Shown: in pieces, positions 18,579-26,409 of the stretch
How positions within the stretch are numbered: the first letter of the stretch is position 1
Layout of the letters: the number at the start of each line of letters is the position of its first letter
NCBI RefSeq assembly: GCF_004519305.1
Contig: NZ_SOZA01000040.1
Coordinates: 1-45,092 of the forward strand
DNA: 45,092 bases
Reading direction: 5' to 3'
From: Pseudomonas sp. RIT623
GTDB lineage: Bacteria > Pseudomonadota > Gammaproteobacteria > Pseudomonadales > Pseudomonadaceae
Notes under the pieces: model-generated
What the model saw: only the letters and a program-made list of their open reading frames with translations
Databases searched by the model: none
Told to the model about the DNA's origin: nothing
Made by a program: the position numbers and the translations under genes

Positions 18579-21500
18579 ATGCGCCTGAAGTGCATTCGCC
18601 TGGCCGGGTTCAAGTCGTTCGTCGACCCGACCACCGTCAACTTCCCCAGCAACATGGCGGCGGTGGTCGGCCCTAATGGCTGCGGCAAGTCCAACATCAT
18701 CGACGCGGTACGCTGGGTGATGGGCGAGAGTTCGGCGAAGAACCTCCGTGGCGAGTCGATGACCGACGTCATCTTCAATGGCTCCACCAGCCGCAAGCCG
18801 GTCAGCCAGGCGAGCATCGAGCTGGTGTTCGACAACAGCGACAACAGCCTGGTGGGCGAGTACGCCGCTTATGCCGAGATCTCGATCCGGCGCAAGGTCA
18901 CCCGTGACGGTCAAAACACCTATTACCTGAACGGCACCAAGTGCCGGCGCCGGGATATCACCGATATCTTCCTCGGCACCGGCCTGGGGCCGCGCAGCTA
19001 CTCGATCATCGAGCAGGGCATGATCAGCAAGCTGATCGAGGCCAAGCCCGAGGAACTGCGCAACTTCATCGAGGAAGCGGCGGGGATCTCCAAGTACAAG
19101 GAGCGCCGCCGCGAAACCGAAAACCGCATTCGCCGCACCCAGGAAAACCTGGCGCGCCTGACCGACCTGCGCGAGGAGCTGGAGCGCCAGCTCGAACGTC
19201 TGCACCGCCAGGCCCAGGCTGCCGAGAAGTACCGCGAGTACAAGGCCCAGGAACGTCAGCTCAAGGCGCGCCTGTCGGCCTTGCGCTGGCGTGAACTGGA
19301 TGCCCGCGTGCGTCAGCGAGAGACGGTCATTGGCGACCAGGAGATCGCCTTCGAGGCGCTGGTGGCCGAGCAGCGCAACGCCGACGCCAGCATCGAGCGC
19401 TTGCGCGATGGCCATCACGAGTTGTCCGAGCATTTCAATCAGGTGCAGGGCCGTTTCTATTCGGTGGCCGGTGATATTGCCCGGGTCGAGCAGAGCATCC
19501 AGCATGGCCAGCAGCGCCTGCGCCAGTTGCAGGACGACCTCAAGGAAGCCGAGCGCACCCGCCTGGAAACCGAGTCGCACCTGGGGCACGACCGCACCTT
19601 GCTGGCGACCCTCGGCGAAGAATTGGCGATGCTCGAACCGGAGCAGGAGCTGACCCTGGCCGCAGCCGAGGAGGCCGCCGCGACCCTGGAGGAAGCTGAG
19701 CTTGGCATGCATGGCTGGCAAGAGCAGTGGGACGGTTTCAACACCCGCTCCGCCGAGCCGCGCCGCCAGGCCGAGGTGCAGCAGGCGCGCCTGGCGCAGC
19801 TCGAATCCAGCCTGGAGCGCCTGGCCGAGCGCCAGCGCAAGCTCGGCGAGGAGGGCGAGCAGCTCGGTGGTGATACCCAGGACACCGAGACGTTCGATCT
19901 GGGCGAGCAAGTGGCCAGCAGCGAGTTGCTGCTCGAGGAGCTGCACCTGCAAGAGCAGCAGGTGGTCGAGCGCCTGGAAGGGTTGCGCGAACAATTGCAG
20001 CAGACCAGCCAGGCGCAACAGCAACAGCAGGGTGATCTGCAGCGCCTGGGCGGGCGCCTGGCCTCGCTGGAGGCCTTGCAGCAGGCTGCGTTGGAGCCCG
20101 GTGTAGGGGCCGCCGACTGGCTGCGCGCCCAGGGCCTGGAGCAGTGCCCGCGCCTGGCCGAGGGGCTGCGGGTCGAGCCCGGCTGGGAGCTGGCGGTGGA
20201 AACGGTGCTTGGCGCAGACCTGCAGGCCGTGTTGCTGGACGACTTCGCCGGCCTGGACTTCGCCGCGCTGGAGCAGGGCGATCTGCGCCTGCTGCTGGCC
20301 GTGGACGAGGGCTCGCGCGTTGCCGGCAGCCTGCTCGACAAGGTCGAGGGGCGGGCCGATCTGTCGGCCTGGCTGGGGCAGGTCAGGCCGGTTGAAACGC
20401 TGGAGCAGGCGTTGGCGCAGCGGGCGTCGCTGGCTGCTGGGCAAAGCCTGGTCAGCCGCGACGGATACTGGGTCGGGCGGCATTTCCTGCGGGTCAGCCG
20501 CGGGGGTGAGTCCCAGGGCGGCGTGCTGGCCAGGGGCCAGGAAATCGAACGCCTGGCCCAGGAGCAACTGGAGCAGGAGGCGTCGCTCGAACAGCTTGAC
20601 GAGCAACTGCAGCGCCTGCGTGAACAACAGCTCGACCTGGAGGAGCAGCGCGAGCAGTTGCGCCGTCGCAGCCAGGACGAGAGCCGCCAGCACGGTGAGC
20701 TCAAGGCGCGCCTGTCGGCTGGCCGAGCCCGGGCCGAACAGCTCGAACTGCGCCGCCGACGCTTGCACGAAGAATTGGCCGAGCTCCAGGAGCAGCGCGC
20801 CCTGGAGCACGAGCAGTTGGGCGAGGCGCGCCTGCTGTTGCAGGAGTCACTCGACCTGATGGCCCAGGACACCGAGCAGCGCGAGCAACTGATGGCGCGC
20901 CGCGACACCCTGCGCGAAGGCCTTGACCGGGTCCGCCAGGAAGCCCGCCAGCATAAGGATCACGCCCATCAACTGGCCGTGCGCCTGGGCTCGCTGCGCG
21001 CCCAGCACGACTCCACCCGCCAGGCCCTCGAGCGCCTGGAGCAGCAGGCCGCGCGCCTGAGCGAGCGCCAGGAACAACTGAACCTGAATCTGGAGGAGGG
21101 CGAGGCGCCGCTCGAAGAGCTGCGCCTGAAGCTCGAGGAGCTGCTCGAGCGACGCATGAGTGTCGATGAGCAGATGCGCCAGGCCCGCCTGCACATGGAC
21201 GAGGCCGACCGCGAACTGCGCGATGCCGAACGCCGCCGCACCCAGGCCGAACAGCAGTCGCAGATGCTGCGCGGCCAGTTGGAGCAACAGCGTCTGGAGT
21301 CCCAGGGGCTGGATGTGCGGCGCAAGACCCTGCAGGAACAATTGCTGGCCGACGGCTACGATCTTCAGGGCGTGCTCGCCACGCTCGAGGCCGATGCCAG
21401 CGAGCAAGGCACCGAGCAGGAGCTGGAGCAACTCGAGGCGCGTATTCAGCGCCTGGGCGCGATCAACCTGGCGGCCATCGAGGAGTACGAACAGCAGTCC

Positions 21501-22067
21501 GAGCGCAAGCGCTATCTGGATGCCCAGGACGCCGACCTGGTCGAGGCGCTCGATACCCTGGAAAACGTCATTCGCAAGATCGACAAGGAAACCCGTAACC
21601 GCTTCAAGGATACCTTTGATCAGATAAATGCCGGATTACAGGCACTTTTCCCAAAAGTTTTCGGTGGCGGCAGCGCTTATCTGGAACTGACGGGCGAAGA
21701 TCTACTCGATACAGGGGTGACGATCATGGCGCGCCCGCCGGGCAAGAAGAACAGCACCATCCATTTGCTGTCCGGCGGCGAGAAGGCATTGACGGCACTG
21801 GCACTGGTGTTCGCCATCTTCAAGCTGAATCCGGCGCCGTTCTGCATGCTCGACGAGGTCGACGCGCCGCTGGACGACGCCAACGTTGGCCGCTATGCGC
21901 GACTGGTGAAGGAAATGAGCGAAACCGTGCAGTTCATCTACATCACCCATAACAAGATTGCCATGGAGATGGCGGATCAACTGATGGGGGTGACCATGCA
22001 CGAGCCGGGTTGTTCACGTCTTGTAGCAGTTGATGTGGAAGAGGCCATGGCCATGGTTGACACATGA
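18579..22067 (+). CDS. smc: Chromosome partition/condensation protein SMC
   Basis: 1162 aa from ATG 18579 (MRLKCIRLAGFKSFVDP). ABC-type ATPase that with ScpA/ScpB loops DNA. The N-terminal head has the P-loop GPNGCGKSNIIDAVRW. Long heptad coiled coils rich in Gln, Glu, Arg and Leu flank a hinge at about 510-650. The C-terminal head has the signature LLSGGEKALTALALVFAIF and Walker B FCMLDEVDAPLDD. Only 4 bp separate it from the upstream gntR. No strong Shine-Dalgarno is visible, so it may rely on coupling. Zip-like division gene zipA follows after 204 bp. Confidence 0.97.
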   Translation: MRLKCIRLAGFKSFVDPTTVNFPSNMAAVVGPNGCGKSNIIDAVRWVMGESSAKNLRGESMTDVIFNGSTSRKPVSQASIELVFDNSDNSLVGEYAAYAEISIRRKVTRDGQNTYYLNGTKCRRRDITDIFLGTGLGPRSYSIIEQGMISKLIEAKPEELRNFIEEAAGISKYKERRRETENRIRRTQENLARLTDLREELERQLERLHRQAQAAEKYREYKAQERQLKARLSALRWRELDARVRQRETVIGDQEIAFEALVAEQRNADASIERLRDGHHELSEHFNQVQGRFYSVAGDIARVEQSIQHGQQRLRQLQDDLKEAERTRLETESHLGHDRTLLATLGEELAMLEPEQELTLAAAEEAAATLEEAELGMHGWQEQWDGFNTRSAEPRRQAEVQQARLAQLESSLERLAERQRKLGEEGEQLGGDTQDTETFDLGEQVASSELLLEELHLQEQQVVERLEGLREQLQQTSQAQQQQQGDLQRLGGRLASLEALQQAALEPGVGAADWLRAQGLEQCPRLAEGLRVEPGWELAVETVLGADLQAVLLDDFAGLDFAALEQGDLRLLLAVDEGSRVAGSLLDKVEGRADLSAWLGQVRPVETLEQALAQRASLAAGQSLVSRDGYWVGRHFLRVSRGGESQGGVLARGQEIERLAQEQLEQEASLEQLDEQLQRLREQQLDLEEQREQLRRRSQDESRQHGELKARLSAGRARAEQLELRRRRLHEELAELQEQRALEHEQLGEARLLLQESLDLMAQDTEQREQLMARRDTLREGLDRVRQEARQHKDHAHQLAVRLGSLRAQHDSTRQALERLEQQAARLSERQEQLNLNLEEGEAPLEELRLKLEELLERRMSVDEQMRQARLHMDEADRELRDAERRRTQAEQQSQMLRGQLEQQRLESQGLDVRRKTLQEQLLADGYDLQGVLATLEADASEQGTEQELEQLEARIQRLGAINLAAIEEYEQQSERKRYLDAQDADLVEALDTLENVIRKIDKETRNRFKDTFDQINAGLQALFPKVFGGGSAYLELTGEDLLDTGVTIMARPPGKKNSTIHLLSGGEKALTALALVFAIFKLNPAPFCMLDEVDAPLDDANVGRYARLVKEMSETVQFIYITHNKIAMEMADQLMGVTMHEPGCSRLVAVDVEEAMAMVDT

Positions 22068-22215
22068 GGTGTATGAAAGAGGTCGATCTTGTAGGCAATT
22101 TCCTCGGCAGATGCGACAGACGGTGTAAAGTTGCCTTTGGTCGTGCTAGCTTTATGTCACTTGTTTTTTGCGTGGGTAAAACGCCTGTCAGAACATAGAG
22201 TTGGCGCCACGTGTT

Positions 22216-22239
22216 AAAGGCCTTTGAAGCCTTTGTTTT
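22216..22239 (+). terminator. Weak hairpin with T-run between smc and zipA
   Basis: AAAGGC-N7-GCCTTT followed by GTTTT. The stem is only 6 bp and it lies just 33 bp before zipA, so it could be an attenuator in the zipA leader as well as a terminator for smc. Confidence 0.35.
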
Positions 22240-22271
22240 CAAGCATATTTTTTATAGAGGCACGGGATTAC

Positions 22272-23162
22272 ATGGAAATCGGTCTGCGCGAGTGGCTGAT
22301 CGTCATCGGCATCATTGTCATCGCCGGTATTCTTTTCGACGGCTGGCGCCGCATGCGCGGCGGCAAGGGCAAGTTGAAATTCCGTCTGGACCGTAGCTAC
22401 GCCAACGTTCCGGACGATGAGGGCAGCGCCGAGGTGCTTGGCCCTGCACGTGTGCTGGATACCCATAAAGAGCCCGAGCTGGACGAAAGCGACCTGCCCT
22501 CGGTGAGCGCGCCCGCGCGTGAACGCGAGCGTGAGCGCGAAGCCAAGCCGGCCAAGGCCGCCAAGCGTGGCAAACGCAACAACAGCGAACCGCAGCAGGG
22601 TGACCTGAACCTGGCCGCCGAGCCGCGCGAGCCCGACCTGTTCGACGAAGGCCGCGACGAGCTCGCCGCCGACAGCAAGCGCAATGGCAGCTTCGCCACA
22701 GCCAGCACCCCGGCCAAGGAGCTGCCGCCCGCCGAGGAGGTGCTGGTGATCAGCGTGATCTCCCGTGATGAAGGCGGCTTCAAGGGCCCTGCCTTGCTGC
22801 AGAACATCCTGGAAAGCGGCCTGCGCTTCGGCGACATGGACATCTTCCACCGTCACGAGAGCATGGCCGGTCACGGCGAAGTGCTGTTCTCCATGGCCAA
22901 CGCGGTCAAGCCAGGGGTGTTCGACCTGGACGACATCGACCACTTCAGCACCCGTGCCGTGAGCTTTTTCCTCGGCCTGCCGGGCCCGCGTCACCCCAAG
23001 CAGGCGTTCGACGTGATGGTCGCCGCCGCCCGCAAGCTGGCCCATGAGCTCGATGGCGAACTCAAGGACGACCAGCGCAGCGTGCTGACCGCCCAGACCA
23101 TCGAGCACTACCGCCAGCGCATCGTCGAGTTCGAGCGCCGCGCGCTGACCCAGAAACGCTGA
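22272..23162 (+). CDS. zipA: Cell division protein ZipA
   Basis: 296 aa from ATG 22272. It has a single N-terminal membrane anchor (LREWLIVIGIIVIAGILFDG), then a short basic patch, then a charged, low-complexity linker with an ERERERE tract and many Ala/Lys/Pro residues (about 80-165). The C-terminal FtsZ-binding domain follows (about 170-296: LVISVISRDEGGFKGPALLQ, GVFDLDDIDHFSTRAVSFFL). It tethers FtsZ to the inner membrane. It precedes ligA, the usual order in pseudomonads. Confidence 0.93.
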   Translation: MEIGLREWLIVIGIIVIAGILFDGWRRMRGGKGKLKFRLDRSYANVPDDEGSAEVLGPARVLDTHKEPELDESDLPSVSAPAREREREREAKPAKAAKRGKRNNSEPQQGDLNLAAEPREPDLFDEGRDELAADSKRNGSFATASTPAKELPPAEEVLVISVISRDEGGFKGPALLQNILESGLRFGDMDIFHRHESMAGHGEVLFSMANAVKPGVFDLDDIDHFSTRAVSFFLGLPGPRHPKQAFDVMVAAARKLAHELDGELKDDQRSVLTAQTIEHYRQRIVEFERRALTQKR

Positions 23163-23210
23163 TGTACCCGAGCGAGTGGGCCTTGCCTCGCCCACTTCGC
23201 GATGATTCAA

Positions 23211-23244
23211 GCAAAAGAGCAGCCTGGGGCTGCTCTTTTGCTTT
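23211..23244 (+). terminator. Strong hairpin between zipA and ligA
   Basis: Perfect 14-bp arms (23211-23224 and 23228-23241) around a TGG loop. The right arm contains CTCTTTTGC followed by TTT. It may terminate zipA transcripts, or partly read through into ligA whose ATG is 21 bp beyond. A second hairpin (AGTGGGC...GCCCACT, about 23174-23196) precedes it. Confidence 0.6.
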
Positions 23245-23261
23245 GCAAGAGAAGACGAAGA

Positions 23262-25616
23262 ATGAACGCCGAATCCCGAATCCATGAGTTGCGTGCCGAG
23301 CTCGACCAGCACAACTACCGCTATTACGTGCTCGATGAGCCCAGCGTGCCGGACGCCGAATATGATCGCCTGTTCAGGGAGCTCAAGGCGCTGGAGGCCG
23401 AGCACCCGCACCTGGTGACCCCAGATTCACCGACCCAGCGCGTCGGCGGCGCGGCGCTTGCCGCGTTCAGCCAGGTACGTCATGAAATTCCCATGCTCAG
23501 CCTGGGCAATGCCTTCGAGGAAGACGACCTGCGCGATTTCGACCGCCGCGTGGTCGAGGGCCTGGACCTGCCGGGCGGCGACTTGTTCGCCACCCGCGCC
23601 GCCGTCGACTACAGCTGCGAGCCCAAGCTCGACGGCCTGGCGGTGAGCCTGCTGTACCGCGATGGCCAGCTGGTGCAAGGGGCCACCCGTGGCGACGGCA
23701 GCACCGGCGAGGACATCAGCGCCAACGTGCGTACCGTGCGCAACATCCCGCTGAAGTTGCAGGGGCAGGGCTGGCCGACGGTACTGGAAGTGCGGGGCGA
23801 GGTGTACATGAGCAAGGCCGGTTTCGACCGGCTCAATGCCGCCCAGGCCGAGGCCGGCGGCAAGACCTTCGCCAACCCGCGCAACGCCGCCGCCGGCAGC
23901 TTGCGCCAACTGGACTCGAAGATCACCGCCAGTCGCCCGCTGGAGTTCTGCTGCTATGGCGTTGGCCAGGTGTCCGAGCCGTTCGGCGACAGCCATATCG
24001 ACATTCTCGAGAAGCTCAAGACCTGGGGCCTGCCGATCAGCCGCGAGCTGCGTCACGCCGCCGGGATCGAGGAGTGCCTGGCCTATTACCGCGATATCGG
24101 CGCCCGTCGCAACGACTTGCCCTACGAGATCGACGGCGTGGTGTTCAAGGTCAATGCCCTGGCCGCGCAGCGCGAACTGGGCTTCCGCGCCCGTGAGCCG
24201 CGCTGGGCCATCGCCCACAAGTTCCCGGCCATGGAAGAGCTCACCGAGGTGCTCGATGTCGAGTTCCAGGTCGGCCGTACTGGCGCGGTGACTCCGGTGG
24301 CCCGCCTCAAGCCGGTCAAGGTCGCCGGGGTCACGGTGTCCAATGCCACCTTGCACAACATGGACGAGATCGCTCGCCTGGGCCTGCGCATTGGCGACAC
24401 GGTGATCATCCGCCGGGCCGGTGACGTGATCCCCCAGGTAATGCAGGTGGTGCTCGAGCGTCGCCCCGCGCATGCCCGCGCGGTCGAGGTGCCGAGCAGT
24501 TGCCCGGTGTGCGGCTCGCAGGTCGAGCGCACCCAGCTGGTCAAGCGCAGCAAGGGCAAGGAAACCACCAGTGAAGGCGCGGTGTACCGCTGCGTCGGGC
24601 GCCTGAGCTGCGCTGCCCAGCTCAAGCAGGCGATCATCCACTACGTGTCGCGCCGGGCCATGGATATCGACGGCCTGGGCGAGAAGAGCGTCGAGCAGTT
24701 GGTCGATGAGAACCTGATTCGCTCGCCAGCCGACCTCTACCAGCTCGCGTTCGAGCAGGTGGTCGCTCTCGAAGGTTTCGCCGAGGTCTCCAGCCGCAAG
24801 TTGCTGGAGGCCATCGAAGCCAGCAAGCGCCCGAGCCTGGCGCGCTTCATCTACGCCCTGGGCATCCCTGACGTGGGCGAGGAAACCGCCAAGGTGCTGG
24901 CGCGCTCGCTGGGCAGCCTGGCGCGGGTGCAGGTGGCCTTGCCGCAAGTGCTCACCTACCTGCCGGACATCGGCCTGGAAGTCGCCCACGAGATCCACAA
25001 CTTCTTCGAGGACGAGCACAACCGCGCGGTGATCAGGCAATTGCTCGAGAGCGGCATGCAGTTGCAGGAGGAGGGCGAGCTGGCTGCCGAATTCGCGGCC
25101 AGCACCACCCTGGCCGGCATGCTCGCCAAGCTCGATATCCCGTCGGTGGGGCCCACCGGGGCCGAGAAGCTGGTCGACAAGCTGGGCACCCTGGACAAGA
25201 TCATTGCCGCCGACGGCATCGACCTGCGCCAGGCCTTGAATACCAAGGCGGCCGACGGCGTGCGCGAGTTCTTCAAGGTCGAGGCCAACCAGCAGTTGGC
25301 CCGTGCCATCGAGGCCCAGTTGCTGGACTTCGGCATGCACTGGTCGTGCGAGAAGAAGACCGCCGAGGGCCTGCCCCTGGCCGGCCAGACCTGGGTACTG
25401 ACTGGTACCCTGGAGCGCATGAGCCGCGATATCGCCAAGGACAAGCTGGAAAGCCTGGGAGCCAAGGTGGCGGGCTCGGTGTCCGGCAAGACCCACTGCG
25501 TGGTCGCCGGCCCCGGCGCTGGCTCCAAGCTGGCCAAGGCCGCTGAGCTGGGTGTTGCGGTGATGGACGAGGAGGCATTCGTGGGCTTCCTGGCGGAGCG
25601 CGGTATCAGCGTCTGA
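23262..25616 (+). CDS. ligA: NAD-dependent DNA ligase LigA
   Basis: 784 aa from ATG 23262 (MNAESRIHELRAEL). Seals nicks using NAD. Domain order: Ia (YRYYVLDEPSVPDAEYDRL), adenylation domain with catalytic lysine in CEPKLDGLAV (about 125-132) and TRGDGSTGED, OB fold, a four-Cys zinc finger (CPVCGSQ...CVGRLSCAAQ), helix-hairpin-helix repeats (MDIDGLGEKSVEQL, LGIPDVGEETAKVL), and a C-terminal BRCT domain (TWVLTGTLERMSRDIAKDKL). It is somewhat longer than the roughly 670 aa E. coli enzyme, as is usual in pseudomonads. Confidence 0.97.
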   Translation: MNAESRIHELRAELDQHNYRYYVLDEPSVPDAEYDRLFRELKALEAEHPHLVTPDSPTQRVGGAALAAFSQVRHEIPMLSLGNAFEEDDLRDFDRRVVEGLDLPGGDLFATRAAVDYSCEPKLDGLAVSLLYRDGQLVQGATRGDGSTGEDISANVRTVRNIPLKLQGQGWPTVLEVRGEVYMSKAGFDRLNAAQAEAGGKTFANPRNAAAGSLRQLDSKITASRPLEFCCYGVGQVSEPFGDSHIDILEKLKTWGLPISRELRHAAGIEECLAYYRDIGARRNDLPYEIDGVVFKVNALAAQRELGFRAREPRWAIAHKFPAMEELTEVLDVEFQVGRTGAVTPVARLKPVKVAGVTVSNATLHNMDEIARLGLRIGDTVIIRRAGDVIPQVMQVVLERRPAHARAVEVPSSCPVCGSQVERTQLVKRSKGKETTSEGAVYRCVGRLSCAAQLKQAIIHYVSRRAMDIDGLGEKSVEQLVDENLIRSPADLYQLAFEQVVALEGFAEVSSRKLLEAIEASKRPSLARFIYALGIPDVGEETAKVLARSLGSLARVQVALPQVLTYLPDIGLEVAHEIHNFFEDEHNRAVIRQLLESGMQLQEEGELAAEFAASTTLAGMLAKLDIPSVGPTGAEKLVDKLGTLDKIIAADGIDLRQALNTKAADGVREFFKVEANQQLARAIEAQLLDFGMHWSCEKKTAEGLPLAGQTWVLTGTLERMSRDIAKDKLESLGAKVAGSVSGKTHCVVAGPGAGSKLAKAAELGVAVMDEEAFVGFLAERGISV

Positions 25617-25629
25617 ACCCGCTGGCCTT

Positions 25630-25654
25630 GTCGCGGGGCCAGCCCGCTCCCACA
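25630..25654. repeat. Single GC-rich repeat copy
   Basis: GTCGCGGGGCCAGCCCGCTC followed by CCACA. It is one copy of the second palindromic repeat type of this genome, GGGAGCGGGCTTGCCCCGCGA, which is paired at 32713 and 41467. It lies just after the ligA stop. Confidence 0.6.
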
Positions 25655-25691
25655 AGTCCTTGAGAAATGATGGTTTTTTCACGATCAAAGG

Positions 25692-25719
25692 TTGTAACTT
25701 CGCCCTGGCGCTGTACAAT
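25692..25719 (+). promoter_or_regulatory. Sigma-70 type promoter of the SRP RNA gene
   Basis: TTGTAA (25692-25697), 16 bp, TACAAT (25714-25719). Predicted start is near 25726, about 24 nt before the mature RNA. Confidence 0.6.
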
Positions 25720-25749
25720 GGCGCGGCTCGTCACTTGGCGAGCCGTCGT

Positions 25750-25859
25750 GGTGGCCCCATCGGTCCCCCCGCATTGATTACCCGTTAACCTGGTCAGGCC
25801 CGGAAGGGAGCAGCCATAGCGGGAACATCGAGTGCCGGGGTGTGGCTGGTGGGGCCGCC
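25750..25859 (+). ncRNA. ffs: 4.5S signal recognition particle RNA
   Basis: About 110 nt. The universally conserved SRP domain IV is present: GGTCAGGCCCGGAAGGGAGC, with its GGAA tetraloop, then AGCAGCCA, and further on GTGCCGGGGTGTGGCTGG. The ends pair: GGTGGCCCCA (25750-25759) with TGGGGCCGCC (25850-25859), allowing one G-U. This RNA binds Ffh and directs membrane proteins to FtsY. A leader hairpin GGCTCG-N8-CGAGCC (25725-25744) lies just before the mature 5' end and is probably removed by processing. The exact ends are inferred from pairing. Confidence 0.93.
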
Positions 25860-26003
25860 TCCATTTCAGGCCCGCTAAAGCTCATGGTGCCTGCCGCGTC
25901 AGCCCTTCTTACGTCTGCATACGTCTTCGCACCTGCACAAAGCAGCGTGTGGCCTTATCATGCATCCCAGCGTTTCAGTCCGTTCGGCCAGGAGATAGCG
26001 ACC

Positions 26004-26384
26004 GTGGAACATGTCGACGAGCTCACCCGCCAGAAAATCCGTGAGTGGCAACTGCGCCGCCTGGAAATCAAGGACCAGATGGCCGCCCAGCCCGAGCGTG
26101 TGCTGGAGCTGTCGCAGGTGCTCGACCAGATGGAAGAGGAGCATGAGCGGATTCTCGAGGAGGCAACCCCGCCGGCCAGCGTGACGCCCAACGCCACGCC
26201 ACTCGAGCTGCACCTGCAGGTCTCGGCGAAGAATGCGCGAGATCTGCGCAAGTTGCTCGAGCTGGCCTTGCACGAACTCGATGACGCCCTGGCCGAGCCT
26301 CGGCCGGGCAGCCAATGCGCCGACATGGCCGGCTCGCTCGGCGCCTACCGCTTCACGCTGAGCGCCGAGCCCGGCGAATCCTGA
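26004..26384 (+). CDS. Small charged coiled-coil protein, unknown function
   Basis: 126 aa, not recognised. The start is taken at GTG 26004 because AGGAGAT lies 7 bp before it and the longer frame runs back through the SRP RNA. Residues 1-55 are strongly helical and charged (ELTRQKIREWQLRRLEIKDQ, then a Met/Glu-rich stretch), suggesting a coiled coil. A Pro/Thr hinge (about 56-68) leads to a second part (about 69-126: LELHLQVSAKNARDLRKLLE) with an alternating-strand then helix pattern. No signal peptide or membrane segment. It is followed after 25 bp by a helicase-like gene, so the two may be co-transcribed. Confidence 0.7.
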   Translation: MEHVDELTRQKIREWQLRRLEIKDQMAAQPERVLELSQVLDQMEEEHERILEEATPPASVTPNATPLELHLQVSAKNARDLRKLLELALHELDDALAEPRPGSQCADMAGSLGAYRFTLSAEPGES

Positions 26385-26409
26385 ATGTTTGCCCGGAACC
26401 TGCGCCCTC

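Noticed and set aside
25842..26003. Longer start for the small coiled-coil protein
   Set aside because: It would place the coding region inside the SRP RNA. GTG at 26004 has a well-spaced AGGAGAT.
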